A DNA stretch of 14,651 bases from JBEKVE01 sp049514335 (GTDB lineage Bacteria; Actinomycetota; Acidimicrobiia; Acidimicrobiales; UBA8190): positions 1 through 14,651 of the forward strand of contig JBEKVE010000077.1 of NCBI GenBank assembly GCA_049514335.1. The letters run 5' to 3'. Below the pieces are notes generated by a model. That model saw only the letters and a program-made list of their open reading frames with translations, made no database searches and was not told where the DNA came from. Made by a program: the position numbers and the translations under genes. Positions 6,831 to 12,693 of this stretch are shown here, in pieces; positions within the stretch are counted from its first letter, which is position 1; each line of letters opens with the position of its first letter.

Positions 6831-7394
6831 CTAGTGCCCTCCCGACGGACGGGCCTGACGGCGCGCCGGCCCGTCCCCGGGCGCGTCTGGTGCCGTGAAC
6901 CGGTCGGCCATGTCGGCCAGCCACTGCACAACGGCGCGCTCATAGGCGATACCGAAGGCGATCACCGCTTCGGTGTGGGGATCGGGGGCGGTGATGCTGC
7001 TGTAGAGGTGGAGTCGCTCGGCGTGCTCGCGTCCGCTCTCCTCGACGAACGCGGCCAGGGTGGCGGGGTCGAGATGCTGTCCGAACCACAGCTTCACGAG
7101 AAGAGGGAAACGGATCTGCTCGGGACCCGGCGGCTGTGCCAGCCATGCCCGGAACGCCCGTCTTCCCGTGGCCGTGATGGTGAAGGGCCGGCGGTCGCGC
7201 GCCCCGGTCGCACCGGCTTTGACCAGCCGGCGTTCCTCCAGGGTCTTGAGCTCGCGGTACACGTGGCTGGGTGTGATGTTCCAGAAGCGGGCCAGCCCGC
7301 CTTGGACGTCCTGGAGCAGGTCCCACCCCGTGCGGGGGCCGTCGTGGAGGAAGCCGAGCAGCGAGCCCTGCGTGGCGTTGAGGTCGTCGGCCAC
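6831..7394 (-). CDS. PadR-family transcriptional regulator
   Basis: This 187-aa protein begins with a PadR winged helix (about 5-80): LNATQGSLLGFLHDGPRTGW, then FWNITPSHVYRELKTLEERR as recognition helix, then the wing at GARDRRPFTITATGRRAF. A C-terminal helical dimerization region (about 90-170, Vir_act_alpha_C-like) follows. The frame is open back to a GTG at 7433, but the GTG at 7394 is preferred: AGAAGGGAA precedes it by 8 nt and the family normally begins a few residues before LNATQ. It diverges from the dioxygenase gene and leads into the F420-type oxidoreductase. The two 20-bp direct repeats at 7399-7451 are its likely operators. Confidence 0.87.
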   Translation of the reverse strand: MADDLNATQGSLLGFLHDGPRTGWDLLQDVQGGLARFWNITPSHVYRELKTLEERRLVKAGATGARDRRPFTITATGRRAFRAWLAQPPGPEQIRFPLLVKLWFGQHLDPATLAAFVEESGREHAERLHLYSSITAPDPHTEAVIAFGIAYERAVVQWLADMADRFTAPDAPGDGPARRQARPSGGH

Positions 7395-7395
7395 G

Positions 7396-7424
7396 TTGAC
7401 ATTCCCTTCTGGAAGGTAGATGCT
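7396..7424 (+). promoter_or_regulatory. Candidate promoter of the dioxygenase gene
   Basis: TTGACA (7396-7401), a 17-bp spacer and GATGCT (7419-7424) would start transcription near 7431, leaving a leader of about 23 nt containing AGGGAGG (7442-7448) before the GTG at 7454. The -35 is perfect but the -10 is weak. The first 20-bp repeat overlaps it. Confidence 0.45.
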
Positions 7425-7451
7425 GGGCGTCACATTCCCTTAGGGAGGGTA
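7399..7451. repeat. Pair of 20-bp direct repeats between padR and the dioxygenase gene
   Basis: ACATTCCCTTCTGGAAGGTA (7399-7418) and ACATTCCCTTAGGGAGGGTA (7432-7451) agree at 17 of 20 positions and start exactly 33 bp apart, about three helical turns. Each has internal dyad character, such as TCCCT-T-AGGGA at 7436-7446. They sit between divergent start codons and overlap the -35 or ribosome binding sites, as expected for tandem operators of the PadR protein. Confidence 0.75.
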
Positions 7452-7453
7452 GC

Positions 7454-8227
7454 GTGACCGAGGAGACGGTGGGGGGGATCGTGGCAGCCCTCGAGGCCGA
7501 CGGCTACGCCGTGGTGCCGGCGGCCATCGACGCCGGGCAGGTGGCAGCGGCCCGCCACGCCCTCGAAGCCCTGCTGGCGCAGACGCCCAACGGGCGCGAC
7601 GACTTCGAGGGGCGCCACACCCGGCGGGTGTATGCCCTCTTCGGCAAGACCCGGGCGCTCGACGCCATGGCGGTCCACCCTCTGGTCCTGGGCGTGCTCG
7701 ACACCGTCCTCGGGCAGTACGCCCTCAGCGCGCCCACCGCCATCGCCATCGAGCCGGGCGAGGTGGCGCAACCGCTGCACCCCGACGACGCCATCTATCC
7801 CGTGGCCCGCCCGCACAGCGAGCTCGTCGTCAACGTCATGTGGCCACTCGGGGAATTCACCGTGGACAACGGTGCCACCCGCATCGTGCCCGGGAGCCAC
7901 CGCTGGGGGGACGAGCGGCCCACCGCCGACACCGCCACCGTGGCGGTGGAGATGGCGCCAGGATCCGCCCTTTTGTACCTGGGAAGCGTGTGGCACGGCG
8001 GCGGCGCCAACCGCAGCGCCGGCACCCGTCTCGGGGTGGTCCTGCACTACGCCGTCGGATGGCTCCGCCCCGTCGAGAACCACGTGCTCGTCGTGCCCCC
8101 TGCGGTGGCGCGGGATCTCGAACCGCGCCTGCAGGAGCTGCTCGGCTACGACATCTTCCTGCCCTTCATCGGGTACGTGGACGGGCGCCATCCCCGCAAG
8201 CTCCTGACCGAGCAGGCCCGCTCCTGA
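7454..8227 (+). CDS. Phytanoyl-CoA dioxygenase (PhyH)-family Fe(II)/2-oxoglutarate oxygenase
   Basis: This 257-aa protein has the double-stranded beta-helix metal triad: LHPDDAIYP supplies His109 and Asp111, and VWHGGGANRS supplies His181. TRLGVVLHY follows with Arg192, the likely 2-oxoglutarate anchor. DNGATRIVPGSHRW (138-151) is the typical PhyH strand and loop before the distal His. The family hydroxylates diverse substrates, so phytanoyl-CoA itself should not be assumed. The GTG start has AGGGAGG at 7442-7448, 5 nt upstream. It diverges from padR with the repeat pair between them, so co-regulation with the F420-type oxidoreductase is likely. The methyltransferase gene begins 75 bp downstream but appears to have its own promoter. 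Confidence 0.9.
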   Translation: MTEETVGGIVAALEADGYAVVPAAIDAGQVAAARHALEALLAQTPNGRDDFEGRHTRRVYALFGKTRALDAMAVHPLVLGVLDTVLGQYALSAPTAIAIEPGEVAQPLHPDDAIYPVARPHSELVVNVMWPLGEFTVDNGATRIVPGSHRWGDERPTADTATVAVEMAPGSALLYLGSVWHGGGANRSAGTRLGVVLHYAVGWLRPVENHVLVVPPAVARDLEPRLQELLGYDIFLPFIGYVDGRHPRKLLTEQARS

Positions 8228-8267
8228 ACCGCAGTGCCCGCCGCGGTCGGAGGCGCATGCCCCCCGG

Positions 8268-8302
8268 CTGACCGTGACACGGGGCGGTCTAACCTTCGCC
8301 GC
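8268..8302 (+). promoter_or_regulatory. Candidate leaderless promoter of the methyltransferase gene
   Basis: CTGACC (8268-8273), a 16-bp spacer and TAACCT (8290-8295) predict a start at about 8302-8303, again exactly at a GTG start codon (8303). No Shine-Dalgarno sequence is visible upstream. Confidence 0.5.
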
Positions 8303-8903
8303 GTGCCTCCGCATCGGGACGTGGACGCCTTCGACGAACGTGCACCCACCTATGACGGGGGCTTTCTCGGACGACTCCACCACGACATCGCCGATCGCAC
8401 CGCCGAGCTGGCGCTGTCGGGACCGTGTGCTCCGGCCCGCATCCTCGACGTCGGGTGCGGAACGGGGTACCTGCTGCAATCACTGGCCCGTCGCTGTCCG
8501 GAGGCGCTCGAGCTCGCCGGGATCGACGCCGCACCGTCGATGATCGACACGGCGCGGGCCCATGCCGGGGACGGACCGCTCGTCTTCGCCACCGGCGTGG
8601 TGGAGCACCTGCCCTACGACGACGCCACGTTCGACCTGGTCGTGAGCACCACCTCCTTCGACCACTGGTCGGACCAGCGCGCCGGGCTGGCGGAGTGCGC
8701 CCGGGTCATGGTGCGGGGGGGCACGCCTCGTCCTCGTCGACCAGTTCTCGACCCTGCTCGCACCGACACTGCTCTTCGGCCGCAAGGGCAAGGCCCGCAC
8801 GCCGCGCCGTGCGTCGAGGCTCCTGGCCGAGGCGGGTTTCGACGATGTGCGATGGCACGACCTCTATGCCTCCATCATCAAGGCGGTCACGGCCTCGACG
8901 TGA
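8303..8903 (+). pseudogene. Class I SAM-dependent methyltransferase, frameshifted in a G run
   Basis: From the GTG at 8303 the first ~138 residues are an ordinary methyltransferase: DAFDERAPTYDG, motif I ILDVGCGTGYL (DVGCGTG at 49-55), the acidic LAGIDAAPSMI, VVEHLPYDDATFDLVVSTTS and ARVMVRG. The frame then leaves the family at the seven Gs of 8715-8721. The +1-shifted frame from 8724 continues the fold as RLVLVDQFSTLLAPTLLFGR, then RRASRLLAEAGFDDVRWHDL, and stops at 8903. Removing one G gives an uninterrupted ~199-aa protein whose ARVMVRGARLVL aligns without a gap to the usual ARVM-RPGGRLVL. This is either a sequencing error in a homopolymer or a real one-base insertion. The uncorrected frame runs on to 9046 as unrelated sequence. 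Confidence 0.85.
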
Positions 8904-9091
8904 CCGTGCTCCGGCCGGGGCATCGTCGGGAGCCACGCCACGAGCCCCCTTGCCCGATCCCCCTTGCCCCGGCCCCGGATCTCCGTCGCCCTCGCCGTCG
9001 GGGCCGCTCGGGCCACGGGGCCCGTCGCCCTTCGATGGCCCCGTAGCCCTTCGATGGCCCCATAACCAGTCCATGGCAGTCCCGACTGCCA
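8904..9091. other. Gap with tandem repeat and hairpin after the methyltransferase
   Basis: No gene is supported. The segment holds two adjacent 19-bp units (9023-9041 and 9042-9060) of the form CGTNGCCCTTCGATGGCCC, differing at one base. A perfect 7-bp stem with a 4-nt loop follows: TGGCAGT (9074-9080), CCCG, ACTGCCA (9085-9091). The stem could terminate methyltransferase transcription, but no T tract follows it. Confidence 0.55.
9023..9060 (+). repeat. Two-copy 19-bp tandem repeat
   Basis: The units at 9023-9041 and 9042-9060 match at 18 of 19 positions (C versus A at the fourth base). The repeat lies outside coding sequence, upstream of the diguanylate cyclase leader. No role is evident. 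Confidence 0.7.
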
Positions 9092-9120
9092 GCCCGGCGG
9101 GTGAAACTGACGCCACAGCG

Positions 9121-9190
9121 TGTCGGCAAAGAGCCTTTGTTTTATGGCTCTACGGTGGGTCTTTTCACCACGGGTCAAGGAACTTGCGGC
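9121..9190 (+). promoter_or_regulatory. Hairpin-rich leader upstream of the diguanylate cyclase
   Basis: Three short stems follow one another: AGAGCC/GGCTCT (9130-9135 and 9146-9151, loop TTTGTTTTAT), GGTG/CACC (9154-9157 and 9166-9169) and CAAG/CTTG (9176-9179 and 9183-9186). The segment is clearly more AT-rich than its surroundings and ends about 25 nt before the ATG at 9212. It could be a structured 5' leader or simply a promoter region. TACGGT at 9151-9156 fits a -10, but no good -35 partners it. Confidence 0.35.
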
Positions 9191-9211
9191 GAGTGTCGAA
9201 GCCTCAGGGCA

Positions 9212-11158
9212 ATGAAGCGGAGTACGTATCCAGATCCCCACGGTGCAGCGCAGGCCGTAGGGGAGCCGAGCTCGGGCGAGGCCGACGAGCACGGGCGCGA
9301 TCCCGGCGCGTCCACGCGCTGGCATCCCGGTGTCCGCCTGATCCTCATCCTGCTCGTCCTGCTGCCCATCCTCGCCACCGGCGTGTTCACCGAGTCGGGC
9401 GTCGTGTCAGGGTGGTCGTTCCGCCAGCACGCGCAGGTGGTGGCGGGCGATGCCACACGTCTCGAGACCGTCGCCGCTGCCCGGGCCGAGATGAACCCGC
9501 TCCAGGTCCCCCTCCTGGCGGTGTCGTACGCGGAGCAGCTCGGCATCAGCGAGCACGAGCTCGACGCGCTGCTCAAGCCGGCGGTTCCGTTCGAGGTCCA
9601 GCTGGCCCAGGGGACCAAGGCCATCGCCGGGTTCCCCACCTTCTCGTCCACGCCCGAGCTCCGCCAGGACGTCATCGAGCTCCAGGCGCTGATCCCGCGT
9701 GTGCAAAGCGATTCCGTGTCGTTCAACGACGCCCGCTCGTTCATGGTCAAGATGGCCGACGACATAAACGGCATCTGGTACGGCGACTACGACCGGCTCC
9801 AGACCGACATCGCCGCCTGGCAGCCCCCGGGCTCGTTCGAGGTGCACGCCGCCGCACTGCGCCAGGCCTACGCCGCCTTCCTCGCCGGGGGCCAGGAGAT
9901 CGAGGGTGCGCTCTTCGTGCTCGAGGGCATCGGGCCTGCCGACGCCAAGCAGGAGCTCATCCAGGCCGCTGGTGAGTACGACACGGCGACGTCGGAGTTC
10001 GTCGGGCACCTGAGCCCCAAGGCACAGGTGGCGTGGAGCGCCCTGCAGGGCAACCCGGCTGACCGCCACTTCCAGCAGACGGTCAAGCAGGGCTTGAACG
10101 TGGCGCTCAACAACCTGCCGGCTCCCTTCTTCGGGAACACCACCTTCGCAGGCAGCTCCATGGCGCCGGGCCTCGAGTACCTGGCCGGCCTCAACCGCCT
10201 GGTGACCGCGGCGTCCAGCGACCTGCACGACTCGGCTCTGGCCCAGGCGTCCAACGCCACCAGCCGCTTCATGGGGGAGATCGGCTTCCTGGTGGTCCTC
10301 ATCCTCATCAGCGTGGGCGGTGTGGTGGTGGCCGGACGGGTCCTCACCCGCCCGCTCAAGCGCCTGGCCACGACGGCACTGCAGGTCCACAGCGGCGACT
10401 TCAACGTCAGGCCCCTCACCGAGACCGGGCCCCGGGAGGTGGTGACCACCACGGCGGCGTTCAACGACATGGCGTCCACCCTCGAAGCGGTGGAGGCCAA
10501 GGCCGTCGCCCTCGCCGCCGAGGATCTCTCCCATCTCGAGGCGCTCACCCCCCTGCCGGGGCGGACCGGTCGCGCCCTGCAGGCGTCGGTGGACACCCTG
10601 GCCGACCGGATCCGCGAGCGCGAGCTGCAGCGCCAGCTCCTGCACGAGGCCGCCACCCACGACCAGCTCACCGGCTTGTTGAACCGTGCTGCGGTCCTCG
10701 ACCATCTGACCCACGACGTGGCCCGCCGCCGTCAGGCCGGCGAGACCGTGGCGGTCATGTTCGTCGACCTCGACGGGTTGAAGCCTCTCAACGACACGTA
10801 CGGGCACGAGACCGGAGACACCGCCATCATGAGCACCGGGGTGGCACTCATGGAGTCGACGGGTGGCTGCGACGTGGTGGGCCGGCTCGGCGGTGACGAG
10901 TTCCTGATCGTGCTGTGCCACGACCACAGCAGCGAGGGGGAGGACATCGCCGAGAAGATCCGCCAGAGCGTGTCACGCCGCTCGATCCCCGTGGGCAACG
11001 CCTACGTGCCTCTCGAGGCGAGTGTGGGCGTGGCCCTCACGCAGTGTGACTCCGACACCGACCCCATGACCCTGGTGCGCCAGGCCGACGAAGCCATGTA
11101 CGAGGCGAAGAAGGCGGCGCGCGCCGTCCGGGAGCGCATCGGCTCGTCACCGGCCTGA
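9212..11158 (+). CDS. Membrane-bound HAMP-GGDEF diguanylate cyclase
   Basis: This 648-aa protein joins two GTP into cyclic di-GMP. The order is: hydrophilic N terminus (1-35); TM1 (about 41-59, VRLILILLVLLPILATGVF); a ~295-residue, largely helical extracytoplasmic sensor (60-353) that I cannot name; TM2 (354-375); HAMP (about 376-430, RPLKRLATTALQVHSGDF); a short coiled linker; and the GGDEF domain (about 480-640). HDQLTGLLNR is at 483-492, FVDLDGLKPLNDTYGHETGD supplies metal and substrate residues, and the active loop RLGGDEF has GGDEF at 560-564. The catalytic site is intact. The inhibitory I-site is degenerate: the RxxD that should end five residues before GGDEF reads GGCD. The ATG at 9212 is chosen because earlier in-frame sequence is leader-like; AGGG lies just before it. 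Confidence 0.92.
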   Translation: MKRSTYPDPHGAAQAVGEPSSGEADEHGRDPGASTRWHPGVRLILILLVLLPILATGVFTESGVVSGWSFRQHAQVVAGDATRLETVAAARAEMNPLQVPLLAVSYAEQLGISEHELDALLKPAVPFEVQLAQGTKAIAGFPTFSSTPELRQDVIELQALIPRVQSDSVSFNDARSFMVKMADDINGIWYGDYDRLQTDIAAWQPPGSFEVHAAALRQAYAAFLAGGQEIEGALFVLEGIGPADAKQELIQAAGEYDTATSEFVGHLSPKAQVAWSALQGNPADRHFQQTVKQGLNVALNNLPAPFFGNTTFAGSSMAPGLEYLAGLNRLVTAASSDLHDSALAQASNATSRFMGEIGFLVVLILISVGGVVVAGRVLTRPLKRLATTALQVHSGDFNVRPLTETGPREVVTTTAAFNDMASTLEAVEAKAVALAAEDLSHLEALTPLPGRTGRALQASVDTLADRIRERELQRQLLHEAATHDQLTGLLNRAAVLDHLTHDVARRRQAGETVAVMFVDLDGLKPLNDTYGHETGDTAIMSTGVALMESTGGCDVVGRLGGDEFLIVLCHDHSSEGEDIAEKIRQSVSRRSIPVGNAYVPLEASVGVALTQCDSDTDPMTLVRQADEAMYEAKKAARAVRERIGSSPA

Positions 11159-11193
11159 GCCACGCCCCCGGTCGCGGACGGGCCACATCGCCG

Positions 11194-11227
11194 GATCACC
11201 GCCCGATCACAGCCCCGATCACGGCCC
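11194..11227 (+). repeat. Three tandem GATCAC-N-GCCC units
   Basis: GATCACCGCCC (11194-11204), GATCACAGCCCC (11205-11216) and GATCACGGCCC (11217-11227) repeat with an 11-12 bp period, close to one helical turn. They lie between the diguanylate cyclase stop and the chorismate mutase start. They may be phased protein-binding sites or a simple tandem duplication. Confidence 0.7.
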
Positions 11228-11280
11228 GGAACAGGGGTGGCCAACGGGCACCCGGTGCCCGGCTTCGGCCATGATCGGGG
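11213..11280. promoter_or_regulatory. Nested inverted repeats before the chorismate mutase gene
   Basis: CGGGCACC (11245-11252) and GGTGCCCG (11254-11261) form a perfect palindrome around one base. It is framed by CCCCGATCACGG (11213-11224) and CCATGATCGGGG (11269-11280), which are reverse complements at 11 of 12 positions. The outer right arm ends 2 bp before the GTG start. As RNA this would be a long stem-loop masking the start region; as DNA it could be an operator or a terminator for the upstream gene. Confidence 0.5.
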
Positions 11281-11282
11281 GC

Positions 11283-11585
11283 GTGACCTCTTCCAGTGAC
11301 CGCACCCCCGACCTCGCCGACATCCGGGTCCAGCTCGATGCGCTCGACCGGCAGCTCGTGCAGATCCTGGCCGAGCGGAGCCGGCTCGTCTCCCAGGTGA
11401 TCGAGTACAAGCGGGCCCGCTCCATGAAGGTGGTGGATCGCCAGCGCGAGGACGACATGCTGGCGCACATCGAGATCGTGGCGCAGGAGGCGGGCCTCGA
11501 CCCCCGGATCGCCCGCAGCGTGCTGAGCGCCATCATCGACGCCTTCACCATCCTCGAGGTGGAGCAGCTCGGCCCCGACAGCTGA
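11283..11585 (+). CDS. AroQ-type chorismate mutase
   Basis: This enzyme converts chorismate to prephenate on the way to phenylalanine and tyrosine. The 100-aa all-helical protein is the size of a monofunctional AroQ domain. From the GTG at 11283, Arg15, Arg32, Lys43, Asp52 and Glu56 sit at a constant offset of four from the E. coli active-site residues Arg11, Arg28, Lys39, Asp48 and Glu52. At the positions of Ser84 and Gln88 it has Phe88 and Glu92; Glu at the latter is seen in yeast chorismate mutase (Glu246). There is no fused dehydratase, dehydrogenase or DAHP synthase domain and no signal peptide. An in-frame ATG at 11271 would add four residues. An isochorismate pyruvate-lyase-like activity is a less likely alternative. 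Confidence 0.87.
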   Translation: MTSSSDRTPDLADIRVQLDALDRQLVQILAERSRLVSQVIEYKRARSMKVVDRQREDDMLAHIEIVAQEAGLDPRIARSVLSAIIDAFTILEVEQLGPDS

Positions 11586-11587
11586 GC

Positions 11588-12682
11588 TCAGGGGGCCCCG
11601 GCCGCCACCGCGTCACCGCCGGCGGCGGCGGAGCGGTAGGCAGCCTCGACGAGCTCGTGGGCGCGCAAGGCGTCGTCGAAACCCGGCGATGCCGGTGCTC
11701 CGTGCCGTACGGCCTCGATCCAGTGCCGGTCGGCGGGGTAGGTGTAGAAGACGAAGTCGCGCCGGGGCAGTCCGAGAGCGGCGAAGTGCGCCTCGCGCAG
11801 ATCGGCCAGATCGGGACGATGCGCGGCGCGGTCGGGGAGCTGCACCAGGTAGCTGTCCTCGGGCGCGCCCACCACGAAGTCGGTCGTGGCTTCGACCGCA
11901 CCCCGCTCGAAGAACACCTCGAAGCGGCGTTCCTCGCGACCGCGTACCCCGTTGAACACGCTGATCAGGGTGCCCACCACTCCCGAGGTGTGTTCGATGG
12001 TGAGTGCCGCCACGTCCTCCACGTCGTAGCCGAACACGGCGCGGGTGCGCGCCGACACCCGCCGGGCCGGTCCGAACAGCCAGCACACGAGGTCGGCGGC
12101 GTGGATGGAGTGCTCGAGCAGGGCACCTCCGCCGGCATGGACGCGCGCCGATCGCCACGAGCTGTGGCCGGGGACGACGGCACCGGTGGGCCAGTACTGG
12201 TCGTCGCGCAGCATGTACCCCATGGGCATGCCGAGCTCCGACGTGCCCACCAGCCGGTGCATGTCCACCATGATCGGGTGGAACCGGCTGTGGAACCCGA
12301 CCTGGGCCGTGTGCGGCGATGCCGCCACGGCGGCGCACATCTCCCGTACCTGGTCGATGCCGGGGGCGAGCGGCTTCTCGCACAGAAGGGCCTTGCCCGC
12401 CGCCAGGACCTCGAGGACGAGGTCGCGGTGCGTCGCCGTGGGCGAGGTCACCATCACGGCCTCCACGTCCGGGTCGTGGATCACCCGACGGGCGTCCTCG
12501 CTCAGGTATCCGAAGGCGCAGTTGCGGGCCACGGCAAGGCGCGCCTGTTCCGAGGGGTCGGCCGCCGCCACGACCACCACGGTCCCGTCCTCGCACAGCT
12601 TGCGCAGCCCGTCGGCGTGGATCTGCCCGATCATGCCGCAGCCCACCAGTCCCACCCCGACGGGGCGCCCCCCCTCCGGCAC
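11588..12682 (-). CDS. Gfo/Idh/MocA-family NAD(P)-dependent oxidoreductase
   Basis: This ~364-aa protein starts with a Rossmann fold: GVGLVGCGMIGQIHADG (GxGxxG at 14-19), then VVVVAAADPSEQAR and VEAVMVTSPTATH. ALLCEKPLA carries the family's EKP motif (102-104). The C-terminal substrate domain contains GFHSRFHP and GGGALLEHSIHAADLVCWL, whose His is the usual catalytic position in sugar and inositol dehydrogenase relatives. The substrate is unknown. The frame is open back to 12871, but that extension overlaps the acyltransferase and is Arg/Ala-rich shadow sequence. The GTG at 12682 fits the family N terminus and lies 11 bp after the acyltransferase stop, consistent with translational coupling; no strong Shine-Dalgarno is present. 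Confidence 0.87.
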   Translation of the reverse strand: MPEGGRPVGVGLVGCGMIGQIHADGLRKLCEDGTVVVVAAADPSEQARLAVARNCAFGYLSEDARRVIHDPDVEAVMVTSPTATHRDLVLEVLAAGKALLCEKPLAPGIDQVREMCAAVAASPHTAQVGFHSRFHPIMVDMHRLVGTSELGMPMGYMLRDDQYWPTGAVVPGHSSWRSARVHAGGGALLEHSIHAADLVCWLFGPARRVSARTRAVFGYDVEDVAALTIEHTSGVVGTLISVFNGVRGREERRFEVFFERGAVEATTDFVVGAPEDSYLVQLPDRAAHRPDLADLREAHFAALGLPRRDFVFYTYPADRHWIEAVRHGAPASPGFDDALRAHELVEAAYRSAAAGGDAVAAGAP

Positions 12683-12693
12683 CGGTTCGGCCG

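Noticed and set aside
5826..7457. 543-aa plus-strand frame opposite the oxidoreductase and PadR genes
   Set aside because: It spans two well-supported minus-strand genes and an operator region, and its composition is that of an antisense shadow.
9092..9211. Canonical c-di-GMP-I (GEMM) riboswitch
   Set aside because: The expected GGCAAA...GACGCAAAGCC core and tetraloop receptor arrangement is not present in order; only generic short stems are visible.
8425..9975. 516-aa plus-strand frame spanning the methyltransferase 3' half and the cyclase 5' half
   Set aside because: It is out of frame with both real genes and consists of Arg/Pro/Ser-rich shadow sequence; the methyltransferase C terminus is in a different frame.
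9407..10927. 506-aa minus-strand frame opposite the diguanylate cyclase
   Set aside because: It is His/Gly/Glu-rich shadow sequence without motifs, and the plus-strand GGDEF protein explains the region.
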